Below, piece by piece: positions 27,928 through 36,312 of a DNA stretch of 64,000 bases (the first letter of the stretch is position 1; the number at the start of each line of letters is the position of its first letter). A program made the position numbers and the translations under genes. The stretch is from JALORV01 sp035429805 (lineage in GTDB: Bacteria; Pseudomonadota; Gammaproteobacteria; Burkholderiales; Burkholderiaceae_F), in contig DAOMFL010000001.1 of the NCBI GenBank assembly GCA_035429805.1, positions 62,001-126,000 of the forward strand, written 5' to 3'. The notes beneath the pieces were generated by a model that saw only the letters and a list, made by a program, of their open reading frames with translations, had not been told where the DNA came from and did no database searches.

Positions 27928-28485
27928 ATGCCGCTGACACGCAGCCTGGCCACGGCCGCCGATACCGATCGGCTCGGCCGCGCGCTCGCGCAGGCCTGCG
28001 CCGCGCACGTTGCATCGATCACTGCCACTGGACTGCAGGTCAACCTGCGCGGCGACCTCGGTGCGGGCAAGACCGCGCTGGTGCGCGCCTGGTTGCGGGC
28101 CCTTGGCGTGCGCGGGCCGATCCGCAGTCCCACGTTCGCCGTGTTGGAGCCCTACGTCGTGGGCTTGCCGCAGGCCGCCGTCGGTCGCGAAGGGCTTGAA
28201 GCTCAGGCGAATTCGAGCTTAGACTTCTATCACTTTGATTTTTATCGCTTTGCCGATCCCGCTGAATTTTCGTCGGCAGGGTTTCGTGAGCAGTTCGGTC
28301 CGGGACGCGTCTGCGCGATCGAATGGCCCGAGAAAGCGGGCGATCGGCTGCCGACGGCAGACCTGACGATCACGCTCGAGGTCGAAGGCGACGGGCGCCG
28401 CGCCACGCTTGAAGCGGCGAGCACTCTGGGGCATGCATGTCTCGCAAGCGCACTGAAGGAGTTCGACTCGACCGCCGCAGCCTGA
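27928..28485 (+). CDS. tsaE: tRNA threonylcarbamoyladenosine biosynthesis ATPase TsaE
   Basis: 185 residues from the ATG at 27928; an in-frame GTG at 27910 would add six. Walker A is GDLGAGKTALVRAWL, followed by IRSPTFAVLEPY and, after an extra loop of roughly 20 residues (VVGLPQAAVGREGLEAQANS), the conserved FYHFDFYRFADPAEF and CAIEWPEKAGDRLP. TsaE assists TsaBD in forming t6A37 on ANN-decoding tRNAs. The loop is longer than in typical homologues. The codons around FYHFDFYRF are conspicuously AT-rich. It overlaps amiC by 49 bp. Confidence 0.9.
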   Translation: MPLTRSLATAADTDRLGRALAQACAAHVASITATGLQVNLRGDLGAGKTALVRAWLRALGVRGPIRSPTFAVLEPYVVGLPQAAVGREGLEAQANSSLDFYHFDFYRFADPAEFSSAGFREQFGPGRVCAIEWPEKAGDRLPTADLTITLEVEGDGRRATLEAASTLGHACLASALKEFDSTAAA

Positions 28486-29747
28486 TCACGGCCGCGGGCG
28501 GCACGCTCGTCCTTGCGCTCGCACCCCACCACATCGCACGCGGCGCCACGCTGCTCGGCGTGCGAGTCTGGCCCGCACGCGACTACACGCGCGTCACGAT
28601 CGAGCACGACGAGACGCTGAAGTTCAATCACTTCATCATCCGCGAGACGCCACCGCTGCGCATGGTGGTCGATGTCGAGGGCATCGATCTCACGCCCGGC
28701 TTCCGGGAACTGGTGTCGAAGGTCGAACCCAACGATCCCTACATCGGGCTCATCCGCGTCGGCCAGAACCGCCCGAAGGTCGTACGGCTCGTCATCGAAC
28801 TGAAGGAAGACGTCAAGCCGCAGGTGTTCTCGCTCGAACCCGTGGGGCCCTACCAGCACCGGCTCGTCATGGATCTGTATCCGGTGAACCCGCCGGACCC
28901 GCTGATGGCACTGCTGCGCGAACAGGCCACGCCGCGCGACTCGGACTTCGGCACGCCGCAGCGGCCGGCGGAGCCTGACCGCACGGCGGCGCGCGCGCCC
29001 GCGCCGCCGACGACCCGACGCGGCGAGGCCGACATGCAACGCATCGTGACGGTGGCGATCGACCCCGGCCACGGCGGCGAGGACCCGGGTGCGGTCGGCA
29101 AGGGCGGCACGTTCGAGAAAAACGTCACGCTGTCGATCGCCCAGCGGCTGCGCGAACTGATCGTTGCCGACAGCGGCATGCGCGTGGCGCTGACGCGCGA
29201 CGGTGATTACTTCGTGCCACTGCGCACGCGGGTTGCCAAGGCGCGCGCCGTGCGCGCCGACCTACTGGTGTCGATCCATGCCGACGCGTGGATCCGCCCG
29301 GACGTGCGCGGCTCGTCGGTGTTTGCGTTGTCGGAAAACGGCGCTTCGAGCAGCGCGGCCGCGTGGATGGCGCGGCGCGAGAACGAGGCCGACATGATCG
29401 GCGGTATCAACCTCGCGTCGCATGACCGGCAGCTCGCGCGCGTGCTGCTCGACCTGTCGACCACCGCGCAGATCAACGACAGCCTGAAGCTCGGCAATTC
29501 AGTGCTGCGCGAACTGGAACGCGTGAACCGGCTGCACAAGGCGCGTGTCGAGCAGGCCGGCTTCGCGGTGCTCAAGGCGCCCGACATCCCGTCGATCCTG
29601 GTCGAGACCGCGTTCATCAGCAACCCGGAAGAAGAAGCCCGGCTGCGCGACGACAGCTACCAGGAGCAGATGGCGCGCGCCATCCTCGTCGGCATCAAAC
29701 GCTACTTCGCGAAGAATCCGCCGCTCGCACGCAACCCGCTGACCTGA
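28437..29747 (+). CDS. amiC: N-acetylmuramoyl-L-alanine amidase AmiC
   Basis: 436 residues. The N terminus carries a twin-arginine-type signal (DRRSLITAAGGTLVLALAP). An AMIN domain follows (about 40-140; VRVWPARDYTRVTIEHD), then a Pro/Ala/Thr linker and an Amidase_3 zinc domain with IDPGHGGEDPGAVGKGG, SIHADAW, EVE-type active-site region VLKAPDIPSILVETAFISN. It cleaves the stem peptide from MurNAc during daughter-cell separation. It follows tsaE in the order usual for Burkholderiales, but mutL is not immediately next here. Confidence 0.92.
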   Translation: MSRKRTEGVRLDRRSLITAAGGTLVLALAPHHIARGATLLGVRVWPARDYTRVTIEHDETLKFNHFIIRETPPLRMVVDVEGIDLTPGFRELVSKVEPNDPYIGLIRVGQNRPKVVRLVIELKEDVKPQVFSLEPVGPYQHRLVMDLYPVNPPDPLMALLREQATPRDSDFGTPQRPAEPDRTAARAPAPPTTRRGEADMQRIVTVAIDPGHGGEDPGAVGKGGTFEKNVTLSIAQRLRELIVADSGMRVALTRDGDYFVPLRTRVAKARAVRADLLVSIHADAWIRPDVRGSSVFALSENGASSSAAAWMARRENEADMIGGINLASHDRQLARVLLDLSTTAQINDSLKLGNSVLRELERVNRLHKARVEQAGFAVLKAPDIPSILVETAFISNPEEEARLRDDSYQEQMARAILVGIKRYFAKNPPLARNPLT

Positions 29748-29751
29748 ACCG

Positions 29752-29773
29752 GGCGGCCGCGTGCACGGCCGCC
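29752..29773. terminator. 8-bp GC hairpin between convergent genes
   Basis: GGCGGCCG-CGTGCA-CGGCCGCC lies between the ends of amiC and the minus-strand 138-residue gene. There is no T tract; terminator function is inferred from position. Confidence 0.4.
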
Positions 29774-29779
29774 GCGGGC

Positions 29780-30196
29780 TCAGGGCATGACCTGCTGCCA
29801 GTAGCGCACGGCGGCCGCATCATCGGCGCCGAGAGGCTGGCTCGCGGGCGCAGCCTGCGCCGCACTCGTGCAGGCCGGTGCGTTGTCTGGATACGCCAGC
29901 AGTTGCAGCGGCAGGTCGCTCAGTCGCTGCGCGGCCACCAGCAGTACGCGGTTGGCCTCGGCGCCGCAGGCGTAGAGCTCGACGAAGCTCGGGCGTGTGG
30001 CGCGAACCGTGGCCGCCAGCGCTTCGAGATCGCGGGTGGACCAGTCGTCGAAGCCGTACCGGTCGGCCCGGACGATCACCGACTGCGGTGGCGGCGCGGC
30101 GGTTACGGCCATGGACGACGGCACCACCGCCCCGAGCAGTAGCGCCGCAGCAGCCTGGGACAGTCCGGAAAAGGCAACCTTCGCGGGCAGTGACAT
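29780..30196 (-). CDS. exported protein of unknown function (138 residues)
   Basis: Not recognised. A signal peptide is evident (MSLPAKVAFSGLSQAAAALLLGAVVPSSMAVTAAPP). The mature part (QSVIVRADRYGFDDWSTRDLEALAATVRATRP, in segments) has one cysteine near ELYACGAEANR and another at APACTSA, which could pair. The start at 30196 is supported by AAGGAG 7 bases upstream; the longer in-frame ORF to 30772 runs into the divergent regulator. It is divergent from the LysR gene and is therefore a plausible target of it. Confidence 0.62.
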   Translation of the reverse strand: MSLPAKVAFSGLSQAAAALLLGAVVPSSMAVTAAPPPQSVIVRADRYGFDDWSTRDLEALAATVRATRPSFVELYACGAEANRVLLVAAQRLSDLPLQLLAYPDNAPACTSAAQAAPASQPLGADDAAAVRYWQQVMP

Positions 30197-30314
30197 GGCG
30201 ATCTCCTTCGGTGATTGGCCGTCCCGCGGCCGGGGGCTAGAGTGGCGCCATTCTTGGCGCGCCTCCGCCCGCCCCTCAAACGATCTTTTCTTGCTGCTCG
30301 CATGAAATCGACTC

Positions 30315-31277
30315 ATGGATAGGCAGCGCCTGCCGCGCCTGTCGCTCGACCTGCTGCGCGGATTCCGATCGGCAGCGCGCCACCTGAGCTTCACGCACGC
30401 GGCGCGCGAGCTCTTCGTCACGCAGTCGGCGATCAGCCACCAGATCAAGACGCTCGAGGAGCAGATCGGCCGGCCGCTGTTCCGGCGCATCAATCGCGCG
30501 CTCGAACTGACCGAGACGGGTACGGAGCTGTTCCGTGCGATCGACGAAGCGCTGACGCTGATCGACAACGCCACCGAGCGCGCTGCGGGTCCATGGCGCA
30601 CGCTCTCGGTGACGACGACGGTGGCGATGGCGTCGACCTGGCTCGTTCCGCGCCTGCCGCGATTTGCAGAGCAGCATCCGGAGGTCGACCTTCGCCTCGT
30701 TGCAACCAACGATGCGGTCGACCTCAAGCGCGACCACGTCGACGTCGCGATCCGCTTCACGACGCTCGACATGCCGCCGCCGTCGCAGGAAAAGCTGTTC
30801 GACTACCTGCAGTTTCCGGTCTGCGCTCCCGCGCTCGCACGCAGCCGCGAGCGCCCGCTGCGCACGCTGGCCGACCTGTCACAGCACGTGCTGCTGGAGT
30901 TCGAAACGATCCTTTATGGGCGCCCGTGGTACGACTGGCAGCGCTGGTCCAAGGCGATGCAACTGCCGGCCGTCAAGGCCGCGGGCTGGCTGCGCTTCTC
31001 GCACTACGACCAGGTGATCGAGGCCGCCAGGAAAGGCACCGGCGTCGCCGTCGGCAAATGGCCGCACCTCAGCGACCATCTGCGAGAGGGCAGTCTCGTC
31101 GCCCCGCTGGGCGATGCTGCCGTCGCGGTCGTGGGCGCCTTCTACGTCGACCGGCTCGAGTCGGGCGGCGCGGCGTCCGACGCGTTCATCGAATGGGTGC
31201 GCGCTGAAGCAAACGGCGACAAAATGAAACCGGTGCGACCATCCCGGAAGAAGGCACCGGGCACGCGCCGGCGCTGA
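30315..31277 (+). CDS. LysR-family transcriptional regulator (GcvA-like)
   Basis: 320 residues. The N-terminal winged helix is LDLLRGFRSAARHLSFTHAARELFVTQSAISHQIKTLEEQIG (residues about 10-52, quoted in parts), followed by a LysR effector domain opening TLSVTTTVAMASTWLVPRL. This arrangement resembles the GcvA subgroup. The C-terminal 20 residues are basic (RPSRKKAPGTRRR). It is divergent from the exported 138-residue protein with 118 bp between, the usual place for a LysR operator, though no clear T-N11-A palindrome stands out. Confidence 0.88.
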   Translation: MDRQRLPRLSLDLLRGFRSAARHLSFTHAARELFVTQSAISHQIKTLEEQIGRPLFRRINRALELTETGTELFRAIDEALTLIDNATERAAGPWRTLSVTTTVAMASTWLVPRLPRFAEQHPEVDLRLVATNDAVDLKRDHVDVAIRFTTLDMPPPSQEKLFDYLQFPVCAPALARSRERPLRTLADLSQHVLLEFETILYGRPWYDWQRWSKAMQLPAVKAAGWLRFSHYDQVIEAARKGTGVAVGKWPHLSDHLREGSLVAPLGDAAVAVVGAFYVDRLESGGAASDAFIEWVRAEANGDKMKPVRPSRKKAPGTRRR

Positions 31278-31285
31278 ACGCGCGC

Positions 31286-31945
31286 TCAGGCCGGGCGGCG
31301 CCGGCGCAGCACCTTGACGAATGCCGCCAGGAACAGCGGCCCGACCACGGCGGCGATGCCGACGATCAGGATGATCCCGAGGTTGTCCTTGATGATCGGC
31401 ACGTTGCCGAACAGGTAGCCGCCGTAGACGAGCGACACGACCCAGATCGAAGCACCGAGGATGTTGTAGAGCTGGAACTTGCGCATGTCCATGCCGGACG
31501 CGCCCGCCACCAGCGGAGCGAAGGTGCGCACGACCGGCACGAAGCGCGCGATCATCACCGTCTTGCCGCCGTGGCGCTCGTAGAAGTCGTGCGTCTTCCT
31601 GAGCGCCCCCTGATCGATCCAGCGGATCGTGCCGTCATAGACCTTCTTGCCCAGCCAGGCGCCAATCGCGTAGTTCACGCTGTTGCCGAGCACCGCGGCC
31701 ACCGTGATGACCAGCATCAGCAGGTGAACATTGAGGCCCTTGGCCTGGGCTTGCGGCAGGGCCGAGACGGCACCGGCGACGAACAGCAGCGAGTCGCCCG
31801 GCAGGAACGCCATGAACACCAGCCCGGTCTCGGAGAAGAAGATCACCGCCAGCGTGACGTAGACGAGCACGACGTTCTGCTCGACGATCGCCACCAGGAA
31901 GCGATCCATCGCGTTGAAGAGGTCGAGCCAGTGGATGCCTTCCAT
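31286..31945 (-). CDS. DedA-family membrane protein
   Basis: 219 residues. Hydrophobic helices flank the DedA/SNARE-associated core with FLPGDSLLFVAGA, GNSVNYAIGAWLG and the motif ARFVPVVRTFAPLVAGASGMD. Family members act as lipid (undecaprenyl phosphate or phosphatidylethanolamine) flippases and help maintain membrane potential. The start at 31945 fits the family N terminus; the ORF extends to 32005 without conservation. Confidence 0.88.
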   Translation of the reverse strand: MEGIHWLDLFNAMDRFLVAIVEQNVVLVYVTLAVIFFSETGLVFMAFLPGDSLLFVAGAVSALPQAQAKGLNVHLLMLVITVAAVLGNSVNYAIGAWLGKKVYDGTIRWIDQGALRKTHDFYERHGGKTVMIARFVPVVRTFAPLVAGASGMDMRKFQLYNILGASIWVVSLVYGGYLFGNVPIIKDNLGIILIVGIAAVVGPLFLAAFVKVLRRRRPA

Positions 31946-32042
31946 CGGGCAGTGGGCGCAGGGGGAACGGGGGAAGACCAGCGAACAGCGAAGCGCGCGG
32001 ATCATACGCGACGCCGCGTGCCGGCCACCGCAGGCCGGTTCC

Positions 32043-32048
32043 TATAAT
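32043..32048 (+). promoter_or_regulatory. -10 TATAAT 8 bases before mutL
   Basis: A perfect TATAAT is followed by 8 bases and the mutL ATG at 32057. This places the transcription start at the start codon. No matching -35 is visible. Confidence 0.45.
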
Positions 32049-32056
32049 CCGCGTCC

Positions 32057-33796
32057 ATGAACTCGCCCTCCGCGCGCATGCCGATCCGACCGCTCGAAGA
32101 CGAGCTGGTGAGCCAGATCGCGGCCGGGGAGGTGGTCGAGCGTCCAGCGTCCGTCGTCAAGGAGCTGCTCGAGAACAGCCTCGATGCGGGCGCGACCCAG
32201 ATCGAGGTGCGGCTCGAGGGCGGCGGCATCCGGCGCATCCTCGTGGCCGACAACGGCTGCGGCATCCCGCGCGATGAGCTGGCGCTGGCACTGACGCGCC
32301 ATGCGACCAGCAAGATCGCCAGCCTGTCTGACCTGGAGCGGGTCGAATCGCTCGGTTTCCGCGGCGAGGCGCTGGCCTCGATCGCGGCGATCGCCGATGT
32401 CACAGTGACGTCCCGCACGGCCGACGCGCAGAGCGGCTGGTCGATCAACAGCGCCGGAGAGCTCGAGCCCGCCGCCGCGACGGTCGGGACGCGCGTCGAA
32501 GTGGCGGACCTGTTTCACAAGACGCCAGCGCGGCGCAAGTTCCTGCGCTCGGAAGCCACCGAACTTGCCCACTGTCTCACGCAGGTGGAGCGGGTCGCCG
32601 CGGCGCACCCCGCGGTCGGCTTCACCGTGTTCCATCAGGGCCGCACGTTGTTGTCGTTGCCGCCGCAGGGCGCCCAGCAGCGCGCGCAGCGTCTGCTGCC
32701 GGAGGATTTCCCGGCGGCGCAGCGCGAAGTCGATGCAGCAACGCCCGACCTGCGGCTGCACGGCTGGGTCGGCGCCCCGACGGCGAGCCGCGCGCGCGCC
32801 GACGCACAGTACTTCTTCGTCAACGGCCGCTACGTCCGCGACCGCGTGCTGGCGCACGCCGTGCGCGCCGCCTACGCCGATGTGCTGCACGGGGCGAGCC
32901 AGCCGATGTACTGCCTGCATCTGACGATCGATCCGCGTCGCGTCGACGTGAACGTGCATCCGACCAAGATCGAAGTGCGCTTCCGCGACTCCTCGGCCGT
33001 GCACCAGTTCGTACTGCACGCGGTGCAGGCGGCACTGGCGCCGGCTGCACAGCGGGCGGTGACGGCACCCATCACGGAGCCGGCCTACGCCGCCACGCTC
33101 CCATCGGCCGGGCAGCCACGGCTCGGTGTCGAACAGTCGATCGCGAGCTACCTCGCGGCGCTCGCGGAGCGGCCGCCGTCGGCAGTGCCCGCCGCGGCCG
33201 CCCCGTCGGGCGACCTGCCGCTCGGCATGGCGATTGCGCAGCTGGCGGGCGTCTACATCCTCGCGCAGAACGACCGCGGTCTGGTCATCGTCGACATGCA
33301 TGCGGCGCACGAGCGCATCGTCTACGAGAAGCTGAAGCAGCAGCTCGACGCACAGGCGATCCCGCAGCAGCGGCTGCTGATTCCGCAGGTCTTCAGCGCT
33401 GCGCCGGTTGAACTGGCGACCGTCGACGAGGAGGCCGAGGCGCTCGCTGCACTCGGCATGGACCTGTCGCAGGCGTCGCCGACGCAGCTCGCGCTGCGCG
33501 CGGTGCCGGCACTGCTGGCGCAGGCCGACGGCGCCGCGCTCGCTCGGGACCTGCTGCGCGACCTGCGCGAGTTCGGCGGCTCGCGCGTGCTGACGGAACA
33601 TCGCAATGAACTGCTCTCGACGCTTGCCTGCCACGGAGCCGTGCGCGCGAACCGCCGGCTGAGCATCGACGAAATGAACGCGCTGCTGCGCGAGATGGAA
33701 GCAACCGAACGCGCCGACCAGTGCAACCACGGCCGGCCGACCTGGGTACAGCTCTCCGTCGCCGACCTCGACCGGCTGTTCCTGCGCGGCCGCTGA
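32057..33796 (+). CDS. mutL: DNA mismatch repair protein MutL
   Basis: 579 residues. The GHKL ATPase motifs are in order: ELLENSLDAG, DNGCGIPRDEL, GFRGEALASIAA and GTRVEVADLFHKTPARRKFL. The C-terminal dimerisation domain carries the endonuclease-type motif as DMHAAHERIVYE (Met replacing the usual Gln of DQHA), plus ACHGAVRANR and CNHGRPTW. This suggests an intrinsic-nicking MutL, as expected in bacteria without MutH. TATAAT 8 bases upstream suggests a leaderless mRNA. miaA, often near mutL, is 17.5 kb away here. Confidence 0.95.
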   Translation: MNSPSARMPIRPLEDELVSQIAAGEVVERPASVVKELLENSLDAGATQIEVRLEGGGIRRILVADNGCGIPRDELALALTRHATSKIASLSDLERVESLGFRGEALASIAAIADVTVTSRTADAQSGWSINSAGELEPAAATVGTRVEVADLFHKTPARRKFLRSEATELAHCLTQVERVAAAHPAVGFTVFHQGRTLLSLPPQGAQQRAQRLLPEDFPAAQREVDAATPDLRLHGWVGAPTASRARADAQYFFVNGRYVRDRVLAHAVRAAYADVLHGASQPMYCLHLTIDPRRVDVNVHPTKIEVRFRDSSAVHQFVLHAVQAALAPAAQRAVTAPITEPAYAATLPSAGQPRLGVEQSIASYLAALAERPPSAVPAAAAPSGDLPLGMAIAQLAGVYILAQNDRGLVIVDMHAAHERIVYEKLKQQLDAQAIPQQRLLIPQVFSAAPVELATVDEEAEALAALGMDLSQASPTQLALRAVPALLAQADGAALARDLLRDLREFGGSRVLTEHRNELLSTLACHGAVRANRRLSIDEMNALLREMEATERADQCNHGRPTWVQLSVADLDRLFLRGR

Positions 33797-33844
33797 GCAC
33801 TGTCGCAAGAAGTCGAGCCTTCGACCTGTCGCGTTGCCCCTGAT

Positions 33845-34325
33845 TCAGGCCCTCAGGCCGCGTTCGCTCGTTCGCTCGGGTGTCGTCTGCAGTCGGGTGA
33901 CCGCATAGGCGGTCGGCCCGGTGCTGACACGGGCTTCGCCGCAAACCGGACGTACCGGGCGCTCCCAGTGCCGGACCGTCCAGGAGCAATTCCTCGACTT
34001 CGTAGACTCCGCTCTCCTTGACGACCCTAACGGTCACAAGACCGGAGCCCTTCGGGCCAAACAAATAAAGCCGGATCTTGGACTCGCCACCGCCCTGCCA
34101 AGAAGCTGTTCCCGGCGCAAGAACATGGAATCGAACCTCGCCAGTACGGGCGTCGAATTCCGAGCTTCCGGTTGCGGCGATCGCTACGCGATACGGCTCG
34201 GAGGCGATCACCAGCACACTCATGAGGGCAAGCAGCCCGATCGCGAAGTACCCGATCCTTCTTGGTTGCGGCGTTCGCAATTTGATCTCCTGCTCCCGTA
34301 ATAGCCAGGTTCTGTCGCAGTCCAC
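33845..34325 (-). pseudogene. Coa1-like membrane-anchored protein, probably frameshifted
   Basis: From a GTG at 34325 (or a TTG at 34280 with CAGGAG upstream) the frame encodes RIGYFAIGLLALMSVLVIA, a single membrane helix, then SEFDARTGEVRFHV and the Coa1-like strand pair KIRLYLFGPKGSGLVTVRVV ... YEVEELLLDGP. The family (cytochrome-oxidase assembly factor 1) normally ends soon after this. Here the same frame runs on without a stop into the antisense of mutL. A shift of frame near GGTCCGGCACTGGG gives instead WERPVRPVCGEARVSTGPTA and a stop at 33845-33847. A one-base indel or a degenerate gene is likely. G+C here is lower than in neighbours (55-57 % in two 60-base lines counted). Confidence 0.45.
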
Positions 34326-34362
34326 CAGCCAATTCCGGTTTCCGCCTTTCCGTGCGGTTCAC

Positions 34363-34553
34363 CTCCTATTGGCTGCATGTGCGAACCCGGCCAGGTGAAA
34401 CGTCCGCGACTGCTTCCGAGGTCCCTCACGAAGCCATTTCGATGCTGCCTTCTGGACCGGTCCCCCGTACGCTCGTACTGGCGCCTGCTTGCGCCGTCAT
34501 CCCAAATGCGAAGCCGCCGTCTTGGCCGCCGGCTCGAATCCTCCTGCAAGCCT
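34363..34553. other. non-coding, lower-GC spacer
   Basis: No credible gene. A 24-codon minus-strand ORF (MTAQAGASTSVRGTGPEGSI...) and a good TAGGAGGTGA Shine-Dalgarno-like sequence near 34370 are visible but do not lead to a recognisable product other than the Coa1-like frame. Confidence 0.4.
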
Positions 34554-34904
34554 TCAGGCGCGACGCCTGCGGCGCTGCCTGGGCTCCGCACGCTGCCGTG
34601 GCCGGCCGTAGAGCGCGCGAAGTTCATCCTTCGCAGCCTCCAGCCGCGCGCGCTGATCATTCGGCAGCTGCTTGCCGGCGCGGTTGATATAGAAATTGAG
34701 CATCGACATCGCCGAACGGAAGGGCGTCGAGCGGCGCCGTCGGCTCAGTTCGGCCGATGCCGCAAGCGAACACGCGATCGAACGCGGGTCCCACAAGGTG
34801 AACACGCCAGGCTCCAGGTTCAGGGCACTGCTGGTCTCGGCGACGCGCTGGGACCACCGCTGCGGACGCGGCGAAGCATTCCTGGGTCGTCGCGAAACTG
34901 TCAT
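34554..34904 (-). CDS. DUF3175 domain protein
   Basis: 116 residues. The core RWSQRVAETSSALNLEPGVFTLWDPRSIACSLAASAE (in parts) and PFRSAMSMLNFYINRAGKQLP match my memory of DUF3175, small basic proteins of unknown role found in soil bacteria. The C terminus is strongly basic (RPRQRAEPRQRRRRRA), which suggests nucleic-acid contact. Its start overlaps the end of the ACP-GNAT gene by four bases, so the two are co-translated. Confidence 0.78.
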   Translation of the reverse strand: MTVSRRPRNASPRPQRWSQRVAETSSALNLEPGVFTLWDPRSIACSLAASAELSRRRRSTPFRSAMSMLNFYINRAGKQLPNDQRARLEAAKDELRALYGRPRQRAEPRQRRRRRA

Positions 34905-35770
34905 CGCGGAGCCGTCAGCGTCTTCACGACGCGAACGGTTTCACGGTCGGCCGGGTCGCGCTCCTGCCGGAACCCAAGCTGGCGCATGAACTTCAGCATC
35001 CGGCCGTTGATGGCGAGCACGGTGCCGTCCATCGTCGCCAGTCCGCGCCTCCTCGCAACGTCGATGAGCGCCTGCATCAGGATGCCGGCGAGGCCCGAGC
35101 CCTGCCACTCATCGCCGACCGCGACCGCGAACTCGCAGCCCGTTCCCGCCTGATCGACCGCATAGCGGACGACGCCGATCATGACCTCCCGCCCGTCGCG
35201 GTCGATGGTCGCCACCAGGGCGACGTGCCCGATCTGGTCCACGTCCGTCAGGCTCTTCAGCTTCGCCTCCGGCAGCTCGACCACCGTGGTCATGAAGCGG
35301 TCGTAGCGGCTCTCCTTCGAAAGCTGCTGCACGAAGGCGACTTCGAGTTCGCGATCGCCGGCCCGCATGGGTCGCACGGTCACGATGGTGGCCCGGACGA
35401 CGTGCCGGGTGCTGGGAAGTTCACTGCCGGACGCTTCACCGGCAGGACGCGGCGCGCTCCCCGGCTTCTCCTGGTTCGTCACGACATAGGCGACGATCTG
35501 GTCCAACGTGGCCAGCCGGGCGTAATCCGACTCGGGAATGTCGACGGATAGCCGTTCGCACAGCCCGACGACGACATTGAGCCAGTCGATCGAGTCGAGG
35601 TCGATCTGCTGACGCAGCGGCACGTCGGTTCGGAGTGACTGCAGGTCCGTTTCAGGCGCGACCGATGCAAGCGTGTCGAGCACGGCCGCGCGAAAGTCGT
35701 CGGCCTGCAGCGGAAGTCGCACTGACTGAACCGCCGTGTCAGGGGCGCTCAATCCTCCCGGCGGAACCAT
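34901..35770 (-). CDS. acyl-carrier-protein domain fused to a GNAT acetyltransferase
   Basis: 289 residues. Residues about 22-97 form a carrier domain with the phosphopantetheine serine in QQIDLDSIDWLNVVVGL and the tail ARLATLDQIVAYVV. A Pro/Ser/Gly linker (about 98-125) leads to a GNAT domain (about 126-285; VRPMRAGDRELEVAFVQQL) with the acetyl-CoA loop DEWQGSGLAGILMQALI. The GNAT part resembles the C-terminal domain of Pat-type protein lysine acetyltransferases. The carrier domain is clearly homologous to the free ACP at 42324. A GNAT tethered to its own carrier suggests acyl transfer from acyl-ACP rather than acyl-CoA (inference). It is divergent from an acetyl-CoA synthetase-like gene. 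Confidence 0.82.
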   Translation of the reverse strand: MVPPGGLSAPDTAVQSVRLPLQADDFRAAVLDTLASVAPETDLQSLRTDVPLRQQIDLDSIDWLNVVVGLCERLSVDIPESDYARLATLDQIVAYVVTNQEKPGSAPRPAGEASGSELPSTRHVVRATIVTVRPMRAGDRELEVAFVQQLSKESRYDRFMTTVVELPEAKLKSLTDVDQIGHVALVATIDRDGREVMIGVVRYAVDQAGTGCEFAVAVGDEWQGSGLAGILMQALIDVARRRGLATMDGTVLAINGRMLKFMRQLGFRQERDPADRETVRVVKTLTAPR

Positions 35771-35785
35771 GGTCAGGGCTTCCTG

Positions 35786-36304
35786 TCAGTCGGCGGCCGA
35801 GCGGATACGGGCGAGATGGAGCACTCCGGCCGCGCCCCAGCCACGCGTGCCCGCCGGCACGTCCGGGCGAAACCTCTCGTAAAGCTCATAGGCCCGCCGG
35901 TCCAGATCCTCCTCCGGCAGCGCACGCGCCAGTTCACGCATCGCCCGCTCGACGGCGGGCAGGGCGTCGCCGAACTTTCCTTCGAGATACCCTTGCACGC
36001 TGGCAGGCGCGATCGGGCGGTCCTTCGCGAGGGCGCGCAGGCCGTCGGGAGTCTGCAGCACCGGGACTGCACGATGCAGGAGGTCGACGTACAGGTGCGT
36101 TCCGGCCACCAGGCGCTTGCGCTCGCGTCGGATCTCTTCGGGGGCGGGCTTGAACAGGCCGAGCGACTTTCCCTTGGCGTAGGCGTTCAGACCAGCGACG
36201 ACGCGGCCCAGGGTAAGCGCCTCGTCGCGGGCAAACCCGAGCCGTTCCGCGACCACCGCGGCCCACAACGTCAGCACCGGCGCCCGGTTGACGGTGACCT
36301 GCAT
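35786..36304 (-). CDS. conserved helical protein of unknown function (172 residues)
   Basis: Not recognised by name. It starts MQVTVNRAPVLTLWAAVVAERLGF, continues DEALTLGRVVAGLNAYAKGKSLGLF and ends RTYELYERF-like YELYERFRPDVPAGTRGWG. The composition is that of a soluble, all-helical cytoplasmic protein rich in Arg, Ala and Leu. The start at 36304 is chosen because the upstream part of the long ORF (to 36625) is the antisense frame of the 72-residue gene. It lies between that gene and the ACP-GNAT fusion, 15 bp from the latter, in one operon. Confidence 0.62.
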   Translation of the reverse strand: MQVTVNRAPVLTLWAAVVAERLGFARDEALTLGRVVAGLNAYAKGKSLGLFKPAPEEIRRERKRLVAGTHLYVDLLHRAVPVLQTPDGLRALAKDRPIAPASVQGYLEGKFGDALPAVERAMRELARALPEEDLDRRAYELYERFRPDVPAGTRGWGAAGVLHLARIRSAAD

Positions 36305-36312
36305 CCCGCGGC

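Noticed and set aside
32042..33808. 588-codon minus-strand ORF opposite mutL
   Set aside because: Shadow frame in GC-rich DNA; mutL on the plus strand has every expected motif.
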